A stretch of DNA of 64,000 nucleotides from Hirudinaria manillensis. Its lineage: Eukaryota > Annelida > Clitellata > Hirudinida > Hirudinidae. The stretch covers positions 5,922,001-5,986,000 of the forward strand of contig CM067531.1 of NCBI GenBank assembly GCA_034509925.1. The letters are read 5' to 3'. Position 1 is the stretch's first letter; the number at the start of each line of letters is the position of its first letter. This document shows, piece after piece, positions 13,601 through 26,400 of this stretch. Below the pieces are notes generated by a model. That model was not told the DNA's origin and did not search any database. It saw nothing but the letters and a program-made list of their open reading frames with translations. The position numbers and the translations under genes were made by a program.

Positions 13601-16600
13601 TGAAATGATTCATTCTTCTTAAAACACAGAAACACAGAAATTCTTCAGAAATCGTCATCATCGCCGTGAATTTTGTGATTCAGCTGTTCATTCGATTCCC
13701 TTGGTTCATTGAATTAATGTTTAAAATTACGTTTAACTCAAGTAGTTGCCGTTATTTCTCGTCAACTTCCTCTGTGATCGATGAAAATTCTTTTTAATTT
13801 TGTCTCAAGTTTCAATTATTCAAATCATGAACACAGGTTATCATCAGGTGGAATGACGATCATCTTTTCCATCCACCAACCACGTTACAACATCTTCAAA
13901 CTCTTTGACACCCTCATGCTCCTCGCATCCGGTCACGTCATCTTCCACGGGAAGGCTTCCGCTGCCCTCGATTTCTTCCAAGAGCAAGGTTATAATAATT
14001 GGCATAAGAATAAAAGTATGCGATGATATAAAACATTATAAACTATAATAATATCAATGGTACCATAATCAGTGGATAATAATTACAAAAGAGTATAACA
14101 ATAAAATAATACAGATGTCGGAAATTACGACCTATCCGAAATTCCAGTCCGACATTTTTATTTGTATAGAGGCAGGCGCTTTAACCGACTAATTTCTCGC
14201 TTTATTTATATAGATTATGCAGTGACGTTATCGTGGCAAGATGGCAGGATTCTCGGGAAAAAAAAACGTATTTTTACATGATATAGTTGTGGCATATATA
14301 TGAAACCTATATAAAAACACTTTTCTAATCGAGCACTATGTTGTGTCAAAATTTCAAAGCAATTGGTTAAGTACTTTCAGACACATTGCATTTTTATTTA
14401 TATAGAAGATAGAAAGAAGATTGCATCCGGGTCATACTATATTTGTCGAACTCGCATCGATTTCGCACGCAAAGGCACGAAAAGTACATCAAAAACCTCA
14501 TCAAAGTACCTTATTAGACTCTTTTAAAAGTCCCTCGATATGTGTGCTGACAATGGCTCTAGTCAGAAGAGTGTTTGGAAACATTGCAGCCCGTCGCTTG
14601 TGTAACCCGTTAAATTTCGCCCATTGTCCATCGTTAACGCCAAATGAAGTTTCAGTCTGCTGTCAGGCGTGCAGAACGAATTCTCTTGGCTTTTCAAATT
14701 AGTTCAAGATCTTGGGCACTACTTTTGAATTTCCTCACGACGACGTGTGTCTTATTAAGATTAAGACATTTTCTTGCGAAAGTTTACCTCTCTTCCACCA
14801 TCGACTTCTGACGCAATCATCGACTTTATTCTTAATAAGATGAAGGTCGCGTGAATTTATTATTGAATTCCTCAACGTGAAATATATAACAATGAAAGTC
14901 CATGTAAACAATCACTCAATTGGATACACAATATGTACCACAAATGTACCACACATCCCCCTAACCTTCGATCAAAGGTCCTGCTCCGACTTGTGCTTTC
15001 TCAACACCCTGGAAGCTTCTCAGTAACTGAAAATATTTGCCGACATCTACAATAATGTACTACTTAATAATAGCATTAATAATAAACATTATAATTACAA
15101 GACGGCGTAATAATAATATTAATAATAGTAAATTAATAAAATAATGACATATTGTGATAGAGTAATGAAAGAATCGAATATGGTTCTATAAGTTGACAAA
15201 AACAAAATAATTAATGGAGGTGAAAATTGAAAGCCTTTGGTTTTAAGATTTCAAATGCGATGCACACAACAATCCTTCTGACTTCTTCCTCGACATCATC
15301 AGTGGCGATGTCTCTTACCATTCATCACTCTCTTCCAGCGCCAGTGGTTGTGAGTGAAATGCTAATCACATGATTAACATGACATGAATAATTTAAATGA
15401 TAACATAAACAAAAATAATAGTTCACTGAGAGTGACTCTTATTGTTATATGATAAAATCTAAGAAAAATATTTACCAAAAGCAACTTCAAGTTCCCTGCC
15501 TTGGGTTACACAATGCAATGCGGACCCAACTCAAGGTGGATTTATTGTTATTATTATTTTATTTATTGAAGAATTTAATTTGTTTACCACAAATTGGATA
15601 ATTCATCTGTGAATTTGTTTAGATATCGTGTTCAACGGTGACATCAGGATATCTGGTTGTTCGTTGGATGACCTGAAAAAAGGCTCCATTGTGAGTCTTT
15701 TGTCAGCAAAGTTTCAAGAATCCCATTTCCAAAGAAGGTTTCACGACTATGAGTTTGAAAATTTAAAAGGATTTTTGTAATTTGTATAAAAATGTAAATA
15801 AAACGTTTACGTAAAAGTATTTTGTTCATAAAGTTGGAGGATCAAAATCGAAGAAACGCTGAACAAAGTGAAGGTCAGGGGAGCCGTTCAAAACGCAAGC
15901 CACGTTTCCGTTCAATCAGCCTCATTTTTCTCTCAGGTTGACTAGTTTCTATTACAACAATGAAAGGCCAGCATAGTTATAGCAAAGCATTAACTAACAT
16001 AATGAGCCAAACGCACGCAAAGCAACATTATTAACTACTGTACATGCTAAACGTTATTCCTCAAGTGTTCTGCTTTCAAAGCCTGCGGTCAAATTATGAG
16101 GACTCTTATCAGATAACGAACTCCTTTGAATCTAATTCTTTTATGGCATGGCTTTTATAACATCATGATTTCATCTCTTTCTAATCCACTTCTAGCAAGC
16201 ACTTTAAATGATTGCTTAAATCCGGCAAAGTCGTATTTAGGAATAGCCGACTATCAGAATGAAGTTTAGGGTGTAAACAACTTTCAAAAGCTGTTTCGCA
16301 TGAAATACCTCAGTCCGCCCAATAAAAGTTCTTGAATAGGCTTTGTTAGCAAGTACTTTTGCACTACATTGATATTCCGATGAGATGTCTTACTAGAACG
16401 CTGAAGACCAGATTAATTTTGTCCATTTTTGTCCCACGAAGTTATTTTTAACAGCGAAGCCATCGATTTTCTAGCATCGATAGAATCAATTAATATGGTT
16501 TAGTATTTAATGTGACATTAAATTGTCGCAAACTTTGTCTTTGCAAGTCATCAATTTAAGTTTATAAATTCAGTTGTTCCACTTATCCAAGAGAAATCTT

Positions 16601-18292
16601 CTGAACGTCGTGAGAAATCCCATTGGTCTCATAGCCCAAGTAACTACAAATTGGTTACCTCTTAACCAGTCCCAAAATATAGAATTCATTTATTTGATTT
16701 TATTGATTTCGGGATTATAACATTTAAAAAAAACATTGTTTGAAATTTAGTGATGAAATATTCAGTAATAAATATTTAATAAGATATTATTCAATTTTAC
16801 TAGATTGCAGCCATGATTATCTTTGCTCTTATCGTCGGTATTCTGTATTTGAATCTAACGACTGAAGGTGAAGAAGCAATTCAAAATAGGTTGGTTTCCA
16901 ATCTCCAGAAATTCAAATCACTTCGATCAAAATATTATGAAACATAATAAGTAAAACAATTACACTAACTTGTAATATTCATAATTATTATTAAACGAAT
17001 TCAATGCCAACCATTTCTAATTTCTAATTCACCAAGGGCTGGAGCCTTTTACGTCCTAATACTCGTTCAAATGTTTGGCAACTTAGGAGCAATCGAGCTG
17101 TTCATAAAAGAGAGAAGTTTATTTTTGTAAATTATTTAATATTTATACTATTAAAACATAATATCCAATTTATCGGATGAAATCAATTTTTCAGACACGA
17201 ATGCAAGAGTGGCTACTACAGCGTTTCTGCGTATTTTTTGTCGAAAATGTTTTGTGATTTGATCCCACAACGGATTATTCCACTGTCATTTTTCTGTATC
17301 ATCACTTACTTTATGTTGGGTGAGTAGAGTTTTTTTTTTATATTTTTGTGTCTTCCAATCGTAATTTCGATTAAAATTTCGAATGAATTTAAAAATGTAT
17401 CGACAAGTCATGTTAAATCACGTTAAATAATTATGAAATAATTACGCAGCTTTGAGAAGAACGGTCGTCCATTTTTTCATTTTCTTCTTAAGTCTCTTCC
17501 TCACAACGTTATGTTCGGCCGTAGGAATAATCCTCATCAGCGCCTGTTGCCGTGTTTTTGCCATTGCTAATGTTCTATCTGGACTGTTCATTTTGATAAT
17601 GATGGTATTTATTTGAACTAATGTTTGTACTTCAGTTACAATTTATTATTAAATCAATAATTTAATTTTTACAGCTGTTCGGGGGTCTTCTCTTAAATGT
17701 AAAGTCCATTAAAATTTGGATCAGATGGATGCAGTATCTCAGTATTGTTAGATACGGTTTCAAAGTATGTTCCATGTTGCCATCAATAATTCTTATAAAC
17801 ATATTAGTATAGCTACAGTTACATATTAGTAAAATGCAGTTTAATTGCGATTCATATAAAACCCCTAGAAAATAGTATTTGACGTTTATTGTTAATTAGT
17901 TCTAATTAATTGTTAATTGAAAACAATTTTACAGTCACTCTTGATAAACGAGTTGAAAGATGCCGAATATAAGCTGAATGCTTCTTATCCTGACTCGTTT
18001 TATCTAAATTCTTCGTGTCTGACCTCTTCTTATCCTAAGTAAGAAAACATTTTCTCCTTCGTTGACTTTACGTGGAAAGCAACATTTTGAGCCATTAAAT
18101 TTATCAAAATCCTTTATATTTTTAAGCGGTTTGCTCATATGCGGCAATAGCTACCTGGAAAAGCAAGATGTCGACTTTGCAGAGTCGTGGGATTTGTGGA
18201 AGAACATGGTTGCTTTAGGAGTGACAACCATCATCTTGGCAATTCTTTGCTACGTCCGACTTCAATTCCTCGTTTGGAAGAAGGCTCGATGA
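10647..18292 (+). CDS. ABCG-family half-transporter (ABCG2-like)
   Basis: ABCG half-transporters dimerise to export lipids or xenobiotics using ATP. Exons: 10647-10951, 11033-11092, 11203-11317, 11426-11578, 12731-12888, 13837-13988, 15248-15349, 15623-15737, 15834-15936, 16574-16639, 16804-16889, 17037-17126, 17195-17319, 17450-17604, 17675-17764, 17935-18038, 18127-18292. All 17 are GT-AG and phase-consistent, giving 714 aa. The nucleotide-binding domain comes first, as in ABCG proteins: Walker [10 protein letters not shown] (114-122), signature VSGGE (220-224), Walker [13 protein letters not shown] (240-251) and H-loop SIHQPRY (275-281). A six-helix membrane domain follows from about residue 420 ([15 protein letters not shown] onward). 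The last extracellular loop has NAS and NSS N-glycosylation sites and two Cys, and the C-terminus is basic (WKKAR). Residues before 65 have no recognisable domain. The layout resembles ABCG2 more than the sterol pair ABCG5/8; the substrate is unknown. Confidence 0.95.
13989..15247. other. Long ABCG intron with repeat-derived sequence
   Basis: A 1.26 kb intron, much longer than most in this gene. It contains three copies of an ATTTTTATTTATATAGA-like motif (near 14154, 14196, 14391) and the dispersed repeat described at 14283-14415. Open frames inside it (for example 14421-14702) match no domain and are not spliced into the gene model. Confidence 0.6.
14283..14415 (+). repeat. Dispersed repeat, copy 1 (element 3' end-like)
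   Basis: The segment runs from a CTATATAAAAACACTTTTCT-like start through TCAAAATTTCAAAGCAATTG to a terminal CATTTTTATTTATATAGA. A similar segment at 39093-39215 keeps the same order of sub-motifs. This layout resembles the 3' ends of retroposed elements seen in many invertebrates. The class cannot be assigned. Confidence 0.55.
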
Positions 18293-18789
18293 TTTCAAAT
18301 TCGCCGAAGTCTTGTATTAATAGTATCATGTGATAATTTACGTACATAGTTTTGGAGAATTATTTCGTCATTTGCCTGTTCTGCCTCCCAGGACAGATTA
18401 GTTTAAGTCTCATTCAACGTCAAGTGGCACGTTTTCCATCATCTCGACAGCAATTAGTACTCAATTTGCAAAGTTTTCATCTTTTTTTCTTTCGCTTTGA
18501 TTGGTTTTTTTTCTCAATTTTCTAAGCTCTTAAAAAGGCTAACTGGAAAATAAGCTGGAAAATAATGCTATACTTGATTAGCTGCGAACTGCAATTTCTT
18601 GAAGCTTATAAATCAACCATTCATTAACCAACCTTAAGTCACCTTTTTTTCTTCTTCCGTTTAATGGTGGCTCGAAATTCACTTTTCGCACATTGATTCT
18701 GGATGTCGTTATTTGATTTATTCTAATTATTTTCTTTAATCCATTCGTTGAAAGACCATTAACACGAACGGATGAACATCACTTATAAT

Positions 18790-19002
18790 AATTTATAATA
18801 ATATTATATGGTAATGTAATTATAAATTATATTATAATAATTGGTTATAATATTATATGGTAATGTAATTATAAATTATATTATAATAATTGGTTATAAT
18901 ATTATATGGTAATGTAATTATAAATTATATTATAATAATTGGTTATAATATTATATGGTAATGTAATTATAAATTATATTATAATAATTGGTTATAATGA
19001 TA
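18790..19002. repeat. 49-bp tandem repeat, about 4.3 copies
   Basis: An AT-rich unit containing TTATATGGTAATGTAATTAT recurs with an exact 49-bp period; the GG dinucleotide falls at 18810, 18859, 18908 and 18957. Copies are nearly identical, so the array is young or homogenised. Confidence 0.92.
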
Positions 19003-19281
19003 AAAACACCCCCATGTAAATGTTAACTCAATAACAGTCATGCCAATTGCTTATATCGTGTTTTGTTAAACGGAAAGAGGCCAATATAATGCCATCAGCT
19101 GGTTTTGCACAATTTCTTTGTATCATTCATATTAATAATATATGTTAATATATGAGATATCAATATATGATATTGATAGTGTTAATAATATATATTACTA
19201 CTATGTGACTTGCCAGCAACATCCATAAATTTCAACAATCAGTTATTTTGGAGACGGATGTCCCTAATGTGTAACTTGGTA

Positions 19282-19887
19282 CAGTCAAGTCTCGCTACTA
19301 TGCCACTCCGCTATTATGCCACTTTTGCTCGGTCCCGACAAAATTCAATACAAAATAAATTTACTCTGCCACCCCCAACTCCCGCTACGATACCACAATG
19401 GTCCTGACAATGTTTATCTAACCCATGAAGTTAAGGACATACAGGAATGATTAAGGAAAGCGATGGAACATTCCATGGAATTTGATTGGTCGAATGGGCA
19501 AAGGTGACTGGGAGTGTAAATAGGAATAGCGAGTTGGAGTGAAGATTAGTAAATGTCAGCTCAGAAACGCAAGCGAACGGTTGGACAATTTCAAGAAGCG
19601 CCACGACACCACGTTCAAGACAGTGCAGGGTGAAGCTGAAGTGATGGTCGCAAGTCTGGTGTGATGCAAGAGTACGATCGGCTAGACAACGAGATCTGCC
19701 GAAAGGAGATGCGGCAGCCAACGATTACGAGAGCTTTAGATTGAGCTGATGGGTAACTTGAGAAAATAAAGCCGCTTTTATTTGATAAAATAAGGTCATT
19801 TTTACAAACCCTCGTTACTATGCCACTCTCGCTACTATGCCACTTTTGCTCGGTCCCGCCTGGTGGCATAGTAGCGAAACTTGACTG
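19282..19887 (+). mobile_element. pogo/Tigger-like DNA transposon remnant (MITE-like)
   Basis: Terminal inverted repeats of 25 bp at 19282-19306 and 19863-19887 differ at one position and begin CAGTCAAGT. The left end is preceded by TA, as expected for Tc1/mariner-pogo targets, but the right flank is TT. Just inside the ends is a direct repeat of about 45 bp (CCACTTTTGCTCGGTCCCG, near 19317-19338 and 19837-19858). In the middle one plus-strand frame reads ERLDNFKKRHDTTFKTVQGE (around 19571-19630), which resembles the CENP-B/Tigger transposase segment ahead of the DDE domain. At about 606 bp, with stop codons, it cannot encode an active transposase. I judge it an internally deleted, non-autonomous copy. 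Confidence 0.8.
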
Positions 19888-21582
19888 TTTTTGGTTTTGC
19901 AAATGCTGCCGGTATTCAGTTTTAAATTTTATTGTATCTCATCACTTGTAGTTATTTTTAAATTCACAAGGCAACTGTAAACATTTTTTCTGCGCTAATG
20001 GTGGGATATCGGTCTAAGATGTAATCGGGAATGCACATTTTTATCTCCTTGCTAAAAATCTGAAATTTCATACCAAATCAAGTTTTTTTAAAATTGTATT
20101 ATAGTACTGTTTTTAACGCACTCAATTCAACCGCTGAACAACTATTACTACATTGTACGCATAAGCATTGTAATAAAACGAGAGCCTTCGTCTTACAGCC
20201 GTAATAGATCTAAAATTAGATCCTTGATTGCAGTCCCATGAAAATAAATATTTCAAGGGCTTTCCGGAATTTCGGAGGTCATCCCGCCAACTTTATTATC
20301 GGATATTGTCATAATAATAACAATAAGCGATGCACTGCGTCGGGTTATTATCGGGAAAGATGGAAAACAACAGTTGGTACGCCACAACTCAGATGAAAGT
20401 TAATGCTAATTATTTAGTAATGGTGTCTTTAAATCACCGACTATGTAATAATAAATTAAATTTATTAGAAATTTTTCGTAATTGTTTTGATTTACCTCAG
20501 TAAAGCGTTCATCGTTTTGTTGGTTGCCTATAATACTTGGTTAAAAGGAGACATTAGGACAATTATGGTAGTTACCAAAAGCTTCCAACTTTGTGGGATC
20601 ATTTCAACTGATGCAAAATGATTTTACCACCTAACAAATAAACCTTGATGAGATTTTATAACTGGAGCTTATTATAATTTGCACTGCACATTCACCGGTC
20701 GTGATTTTGCTTGTGCGTTGTTCACACCGAGATGTTTTCTCCTTTCTGTGAATGATTGAGAAGTATTCGTGTAGTTATTTACAAAAGTAAGTCTCGGCAA
20801 TTATCTCTACAACACAACATACACCGAAACCTAAAGAAGTTAGAAACATCTTTCACAATGCAATTCAGATTAAAATCAATTAAATTCATTTGAAAGTGTA
20901 ATTATTTACAAATGTATTTAATTTAATGTAGACTTAAAAGGATGAAAGATGCGAAAAGACATTTCGAAGACAACAACTGACGTGTTGAAGTCATCTCTTC
21001 GCTCGGTTGTATGAAGCAGGTTGCCACTTAAAAACATTTGTTACCCAAGTTGTTGCTCCCCAGTAACGAGGTTGTTTTCTGAGAAACGTGAGACGATGTG
21101 ATACGCTAGTGCATTAATTCACTTCTGAGCGAACATAACAATTGTAGGTAGACTTGACTGATATTCAATATTATTGAAGGAACTAGCACTTTCCACTGCA
21201 AACCTTTGATGATGTGGTTTACCTCAATTTAAGAAAGCACGTCTGTTTGCAATTACTTTTTTTGCAAATTGCACTTCAAGGTTTGAAATGCTTGTTTCAA
21301 TCACTTAAAGTTCTGTAAGGCCAAATACAACTGAAACAATGCAAAAAGAATAAAATCAATCCATTAAAAGTTAAACAATCATCCGTAAAAGGTGCCTTGC
21401 AACTGTCAATTATTCATTCCAAGTAATGGAAAACATTTCAATGTGTCTTTAAATCAACTGCTGAAGAATTTCTTCAAAAGTCGTTGTTGAACAAATTACG
21501 TTAAACAACTTTCGTTTCAACACAAAGTCGAACAATGAGAGACCTGCAAAACAAACTTAACCCTAAGAACAGGAACAGTAAT

Positions 21583-21638
21583 GATAATGATGACGTATTA
21601 CTTGATAATGATGACGTATTACTTGATAATGATGACAT
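21583..21638. repeat. 21-bp tandem repeat with TGACGT cores
   Basis: Two full and one partial copy of GATAATGATGACGTATTACT plus T. Each full copy carries TGACGT, the core of CRE/ATF sites. It lies about 1.85 kb upstream of the SLC8-like start codon; a regulatory role is speculation. Confidence 0.7.
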
Positions 21639-23483
21639 GCATCACATGATTACATGGTGACATTTTAAATGAGGAACATAATAAAATAATGATACTTAAC
21701 TTCTCGACGGTGGTACAATACATGGGTCGAAATATCTAAGATGTGACGCATTTTATCGGTTGAGACAAAATCGAAAGCAAACCTACCCCGACCATCTCAC
21801 ATCCTTCGACTGAACAACTGAACAATTGAACATTGAATATGAAACAAATACACTTTTTTTTCTTACGGCTGTTAATGATTACTTCGCTTCTAAATACCGA
21901 TGTAATGTTATCAGATTTTATCAGGTGGATTTGGCCCAATGTCTGCCAAGAAAAATTCATCCACTTCCGAATATCTTTCCTTGTTTATTTCCTGACTTCT
22001 CCTGAAATACCAGGAATTCTAGACCTAAATATTGCAGTTTTATTTCTTAGTAATCAATAAAAAAATGAATAAATCTTGTCGGAATCAAGGATAAGAGCAA
22101 TATTCATTAAAATTGGTTCCAAGTGCCATTGCTTTCGATGGGCTAAAAATTTAATTAAATGGAAACATAATTTATGAATTGTTATTATTAATAATTATTA
22201 TTAAATTGCCTCGTACTATGTCAGTACTCATGTTTAATAAATGAAAAATGGCAAAAAAAAAACAGCAAAGGATGGTGGTATTGTTTTGCAATAACTTTCC
22301 ACTCGTGTGGCGCGAGGGACAGAAGTTGAAGCAGATGTTTCTTATCATTGATTCTTGGAGCGTCCGCGTTGATATCAATAAGATGATGATGATGATAATA
22401 ATGGTCTTGATGCTGATGATAATAACGATGCTTATGATAATGATTCTTATCAAATGTTTGCTTTACCTCATGGCCAATTAACATTCTCAACAAAAATGGA
22501 AAGTTCAAGTTCTTTGAAGTGCCGCATTTAATACCAATTTATAAGCGTGGATTCTAGTGACTCTGTTTAGAATTTACTGCTAATGTTAAAAATAATACCT
22601 CCAAAATAATTACATGCATATTTAAGACAAGCTATAACGAGATAACGAGGCGGTGCCAACTTGTAAAGTGAAATGAAACAAATTAGCGGTGGTTATGATG
22701 ACATACACTAGAAGCGCGGAAGACTCCAGCAATTGAAATAGGACTCGAACAGCAACTGAAATAAATAATTTGTGATAAATAATGCATTGACGAAGCCACG
22801 GGTGCTTAGGGAACACCTGCAATTTGTATCCCAAGTTACTGACTTTTGGCGAGAAAATCAAAAACATGGTCATCGCATGTCACTAAGTTAAAACCCCCTA
22901 GTTACAGATATCCCAACCCACCCCATCCCTTGCAAAAAAAACTCTCCGAATAACGAATTTAAAATCCTGACTAGGCCACTTTGAAACATGATCATCAAAA
23001 TGAAACATTGCTTGAGACCTCTTGTTTTAGGCTCTTGCGCAACGAAAGCGTCTTTAAGTTATTAATAATTTAGTAAAACCCACCTTCTTTTGGGGGAATT
23101 ATTGCACGCGAGTTCGCATCGACACTTGTTTATCGATCTTCTAACCAATTGCTGCTCCCATCCTGCAGTTATCTGCAGCTCAGCATTCGATGTGAAATGT
23201 TTGTCTTGTCGGGTGTTGGATCGCTTCGGACGCTCACTCGTATTCTGAACTTGTTGTTGAAGTGCTTTTACGGACTGAAACGAGATAAGGATATTCAGCA
23301 TAATTTATAAACTGACCATCTGAACTGGTGCAGTTTGTTGGCTTTTACGAGTTTCACTTGTTCAAAGTCCACGGACGTTCTAGACAAATGCGTTTACAAG
23401 CAAAAGAAAGGGCTTTGTCTCGCCTTCTGAAGTAAACTGTAGAAAAACAAGGAGTTACCGGTGGTTAAAATTTGAAAATCAAA

Positions 23484-26400
23484 ATGAATTCTAGTATTAC
23501 GAACTGTTCTCATGAAAGAGCGTGTGCGTTAGACGTTTATTTTTGCTCTGATAAAGGTTTGTTGCTGCCGTTTATTAATGAATATACGTGGCCGATATGG
23601 TGGCGAGCTCTTCTCTATTTCGCTGGATTGATTTGGTGCTTTTTGGGAGTGGCCATAGTCGCAGACATCTTTATGTGCTCAATCGAAAAAATTACTAGTC
23701 ATGTGAGGATCATTAAAGTCGCATCTGAGGATAACGCGCAAGGATTTGAAGAAGTTGAAGTTAAGGTTGGTGTCTTGTGTTTTTCTCGTCGATGGTGACA
23801 TTTCATAAGTTGATTGCAATTGTTCAGGTATGGAACGACACTGTCGCCAATTTGACACTTATGGCGCTAGGATCCAGCGCTCCAGAAATTTTGCTGGCGT
23901 GCATAGAGACCGTCGGAAATGGTTTCGTTGCGGGTGATTTGGGTCCTGGAACCATAGTTGGATCAGCCGCTTTCAACCTCTTCTGCATAACAGGCTTATG
24001 CGTCGCGGTTATACCGAATCAGGAGAGTAGACGAATAGCAGGCATCAAAGTGTTCGCTTTGACGTCCCTATTCAGTTTGTTTGCTTATATCTGGCTGGTG
24101 ATAGTTCTCGTCGTGATTAGCCCTAACGAGGTTGAAGTTTGGGAAGCGTTCATGACGCTGGCAATGTTCCCTATTTTGGTAATATTGGCTTATGTGACGG
24201 ACCAAAACTGCTTCCGAAAAGAAGAAAGTGATAAAGATGATGTTGAAGCCGGCAAGCCTTTAGGATATGGTAAGCCAGTATAATTTGTGCTGCATGTGGG
24301 ACAAAGTTGAGATGAGTCATGCATCAAGATGTTACAACTATCAAGTCTACTACCAGAAAAACTAATTTTGTATTTGTAAGGAATGATTGAAGCTTGTAAA
24401 TTATTTCAGAGTTTATAATATTAGTAGACTATTTATAATAATGTTAATAATAATAATAACAATATTGATAATAAAGGTTGCAATAATGTTTCTTTAATGC
24501 ATCTAAACAGATTCAAATTATCTTAAACATGAATTTAAATTTACTCCATTACTTGGAATGAACTTTAAATATGGATGTATAATGATTTTTGTCTCATTAT
24601 CTTAATGTTCAAGTCGTGATGCTCTGATGATGGCTCAAATTGCACTAAATGATGAGGTACATTACACTAATCACAAAGTTACCAGTCATCCATTGTTTTT
24701 TCTTTCTAAATTTGATAAATTATCGAAGGACCATCGCTTAAAATTAGTGAAATTTTTTTTTTACATCTTCTCCTGAAACTTGAAAATCTGAAAGGCAAAG
24801 GCTAAATGTGCAATTGTTTTATGCCATTTGAAACTAATAGCATAAATGGAAATGCACTCAAGATCATTTTAAAGATGGTACATACCTGCTACATCATCTT
24901 AAATTGTTATTTTATAGCACCAAGCATTTAAAGTGATCAACTACTGGTAGATTTCAATGTGGCTTCAAAGCTAAGATGTACTCGCACCTGCCGCAGAAAA
25001 TTTAATTTAGTTGTTTACTTTCTTTGATGAGTTCGAAATGATATTTTTAGCTTTGCATTTTTCTCTGAAGCAAAATAATGTTTTATTGTTCTTACAAAGA
25101 ACAATTTGTCATTCATTTGACTGGTTAATGTTCAATTGTGTGATGAAAATGAACATTTTCAGCAGTGGAGTTGGACGGTGAAACAAAGGTTTTGTCAAGA
25201 GGTAGTTTGGTAGTCAGTAATGCCTGCTGCTTTAACGAAGATAAAAATGACAACATGATTACAGCATGCAATTTGCTCATCTTTCTCAAACATTTTCATT
25301 TGTTTCATTCTTCTGTTAGCTTCATTGTTGCACAAACATTTGCTAGACATGCTTGAATCATCTGACAACCTATATTTGCTAATTTATTCATTATTTATTT
25401 ATTTGTTTGTTTGATCAATTTTACTGTAAATCTTATTTTATGACAGCTTGCTTTGTCATTGAATTTCATTGTTTGTTAAACATCACATAAAACATATTGA
25501 TTCTATTAATTTTGCTTCTTCGAATGGAGAATGGTGTGATAGAAAAATCTCTTACCGCTTTTCTTGATAGCCAACAGACTCGTCAACTTCTTGCCATGGA
25601 ACAAGAAGAAAAAGAAAGGTGGGTAACAAATCTTTACCTTGTATTTTACGTTGTATTTATTCCAAGCTAAATGCATCTTTCATCATAAAACCAGGATCGA
25701 GAAATGAGGACCGCCTAAGAAAAATCGTGAAGGTGGGTTCGTCCTGCCGAATCATTTTGATGTTATCGCTAGTTTTGAAAAAGTTTCGTCGCCACTTAGG
25801 AATTGAGAGAAAAGCATCCGGAATTGGGAGACGATGAACTCCTGCGACTGTCTACAATAAAATTTGCAGAAGAGCAGCCCAAGAATCGCCTCTGGTATCG
25901 GATCAATGCCACAAAGCAACTGGGAGGAAATCCAAAACTTGTTCCAAAAGTTGATGCCAAATTGGAACAGGTGGGTTGAGAGAAAATTTGAACATTTTTT
26001 TTTGTAGAAGGAAATTAAATTTAAAATATTCACTATATTTTCATTATTAAATGTTAGGATTATTTGAAGTACTTGAAAATATACTTTAAGAGGCTTTATT
26101 TTCACAGAATTTTGCTATGAATAATTAAAACTAATTCTGCAAAGTGAGGTGTACTTCCAAAACTGAAGGCATTGATTATTTATTTGACTCCAAAGAATAG
26201 AAAACAAGAGTTAGGTTTCACCAACACTTGACGACAGTCATTTTTTGTAACTATGTCTCTATTTTAGATGCTATACAGCTTGAAAATATTTTTGCTGAAT
26301 GCTTGCAAAAATAATTTTGTTGCTAATCAACCCTTAAACTGCTTGCACTGACTGTAACTGGTTCCCTGTTCTTTTTAGCAGAGCACTGGAATCAACCATA

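Larger units (their letters stand above)
18293..23471. other. Gene-free region with repeats
   Basis: No exons were recognised in 5.2 kb. It contains the 49-bp array (18790-19002), a transposon remnant (19282-19887), a 21-bp repeat (21583-21638) and ATG/ATA-rich simple sequence (22379-22445). The right end must hold the SLC8 promoter, but no clear TATA box is visible. Confidence 0.6.

Noticed and set aside
19431..19902. Two minus-strand open frames of about 95 residues
   Set aside because: They lie within the transposon remnant and are antisense to its decayed transposase-like frame.
22172..22508. Ile-rich and His-rich frames on both strands
   Set aside because: Simple ATG/ATA repeat sequence with no family resemblance.
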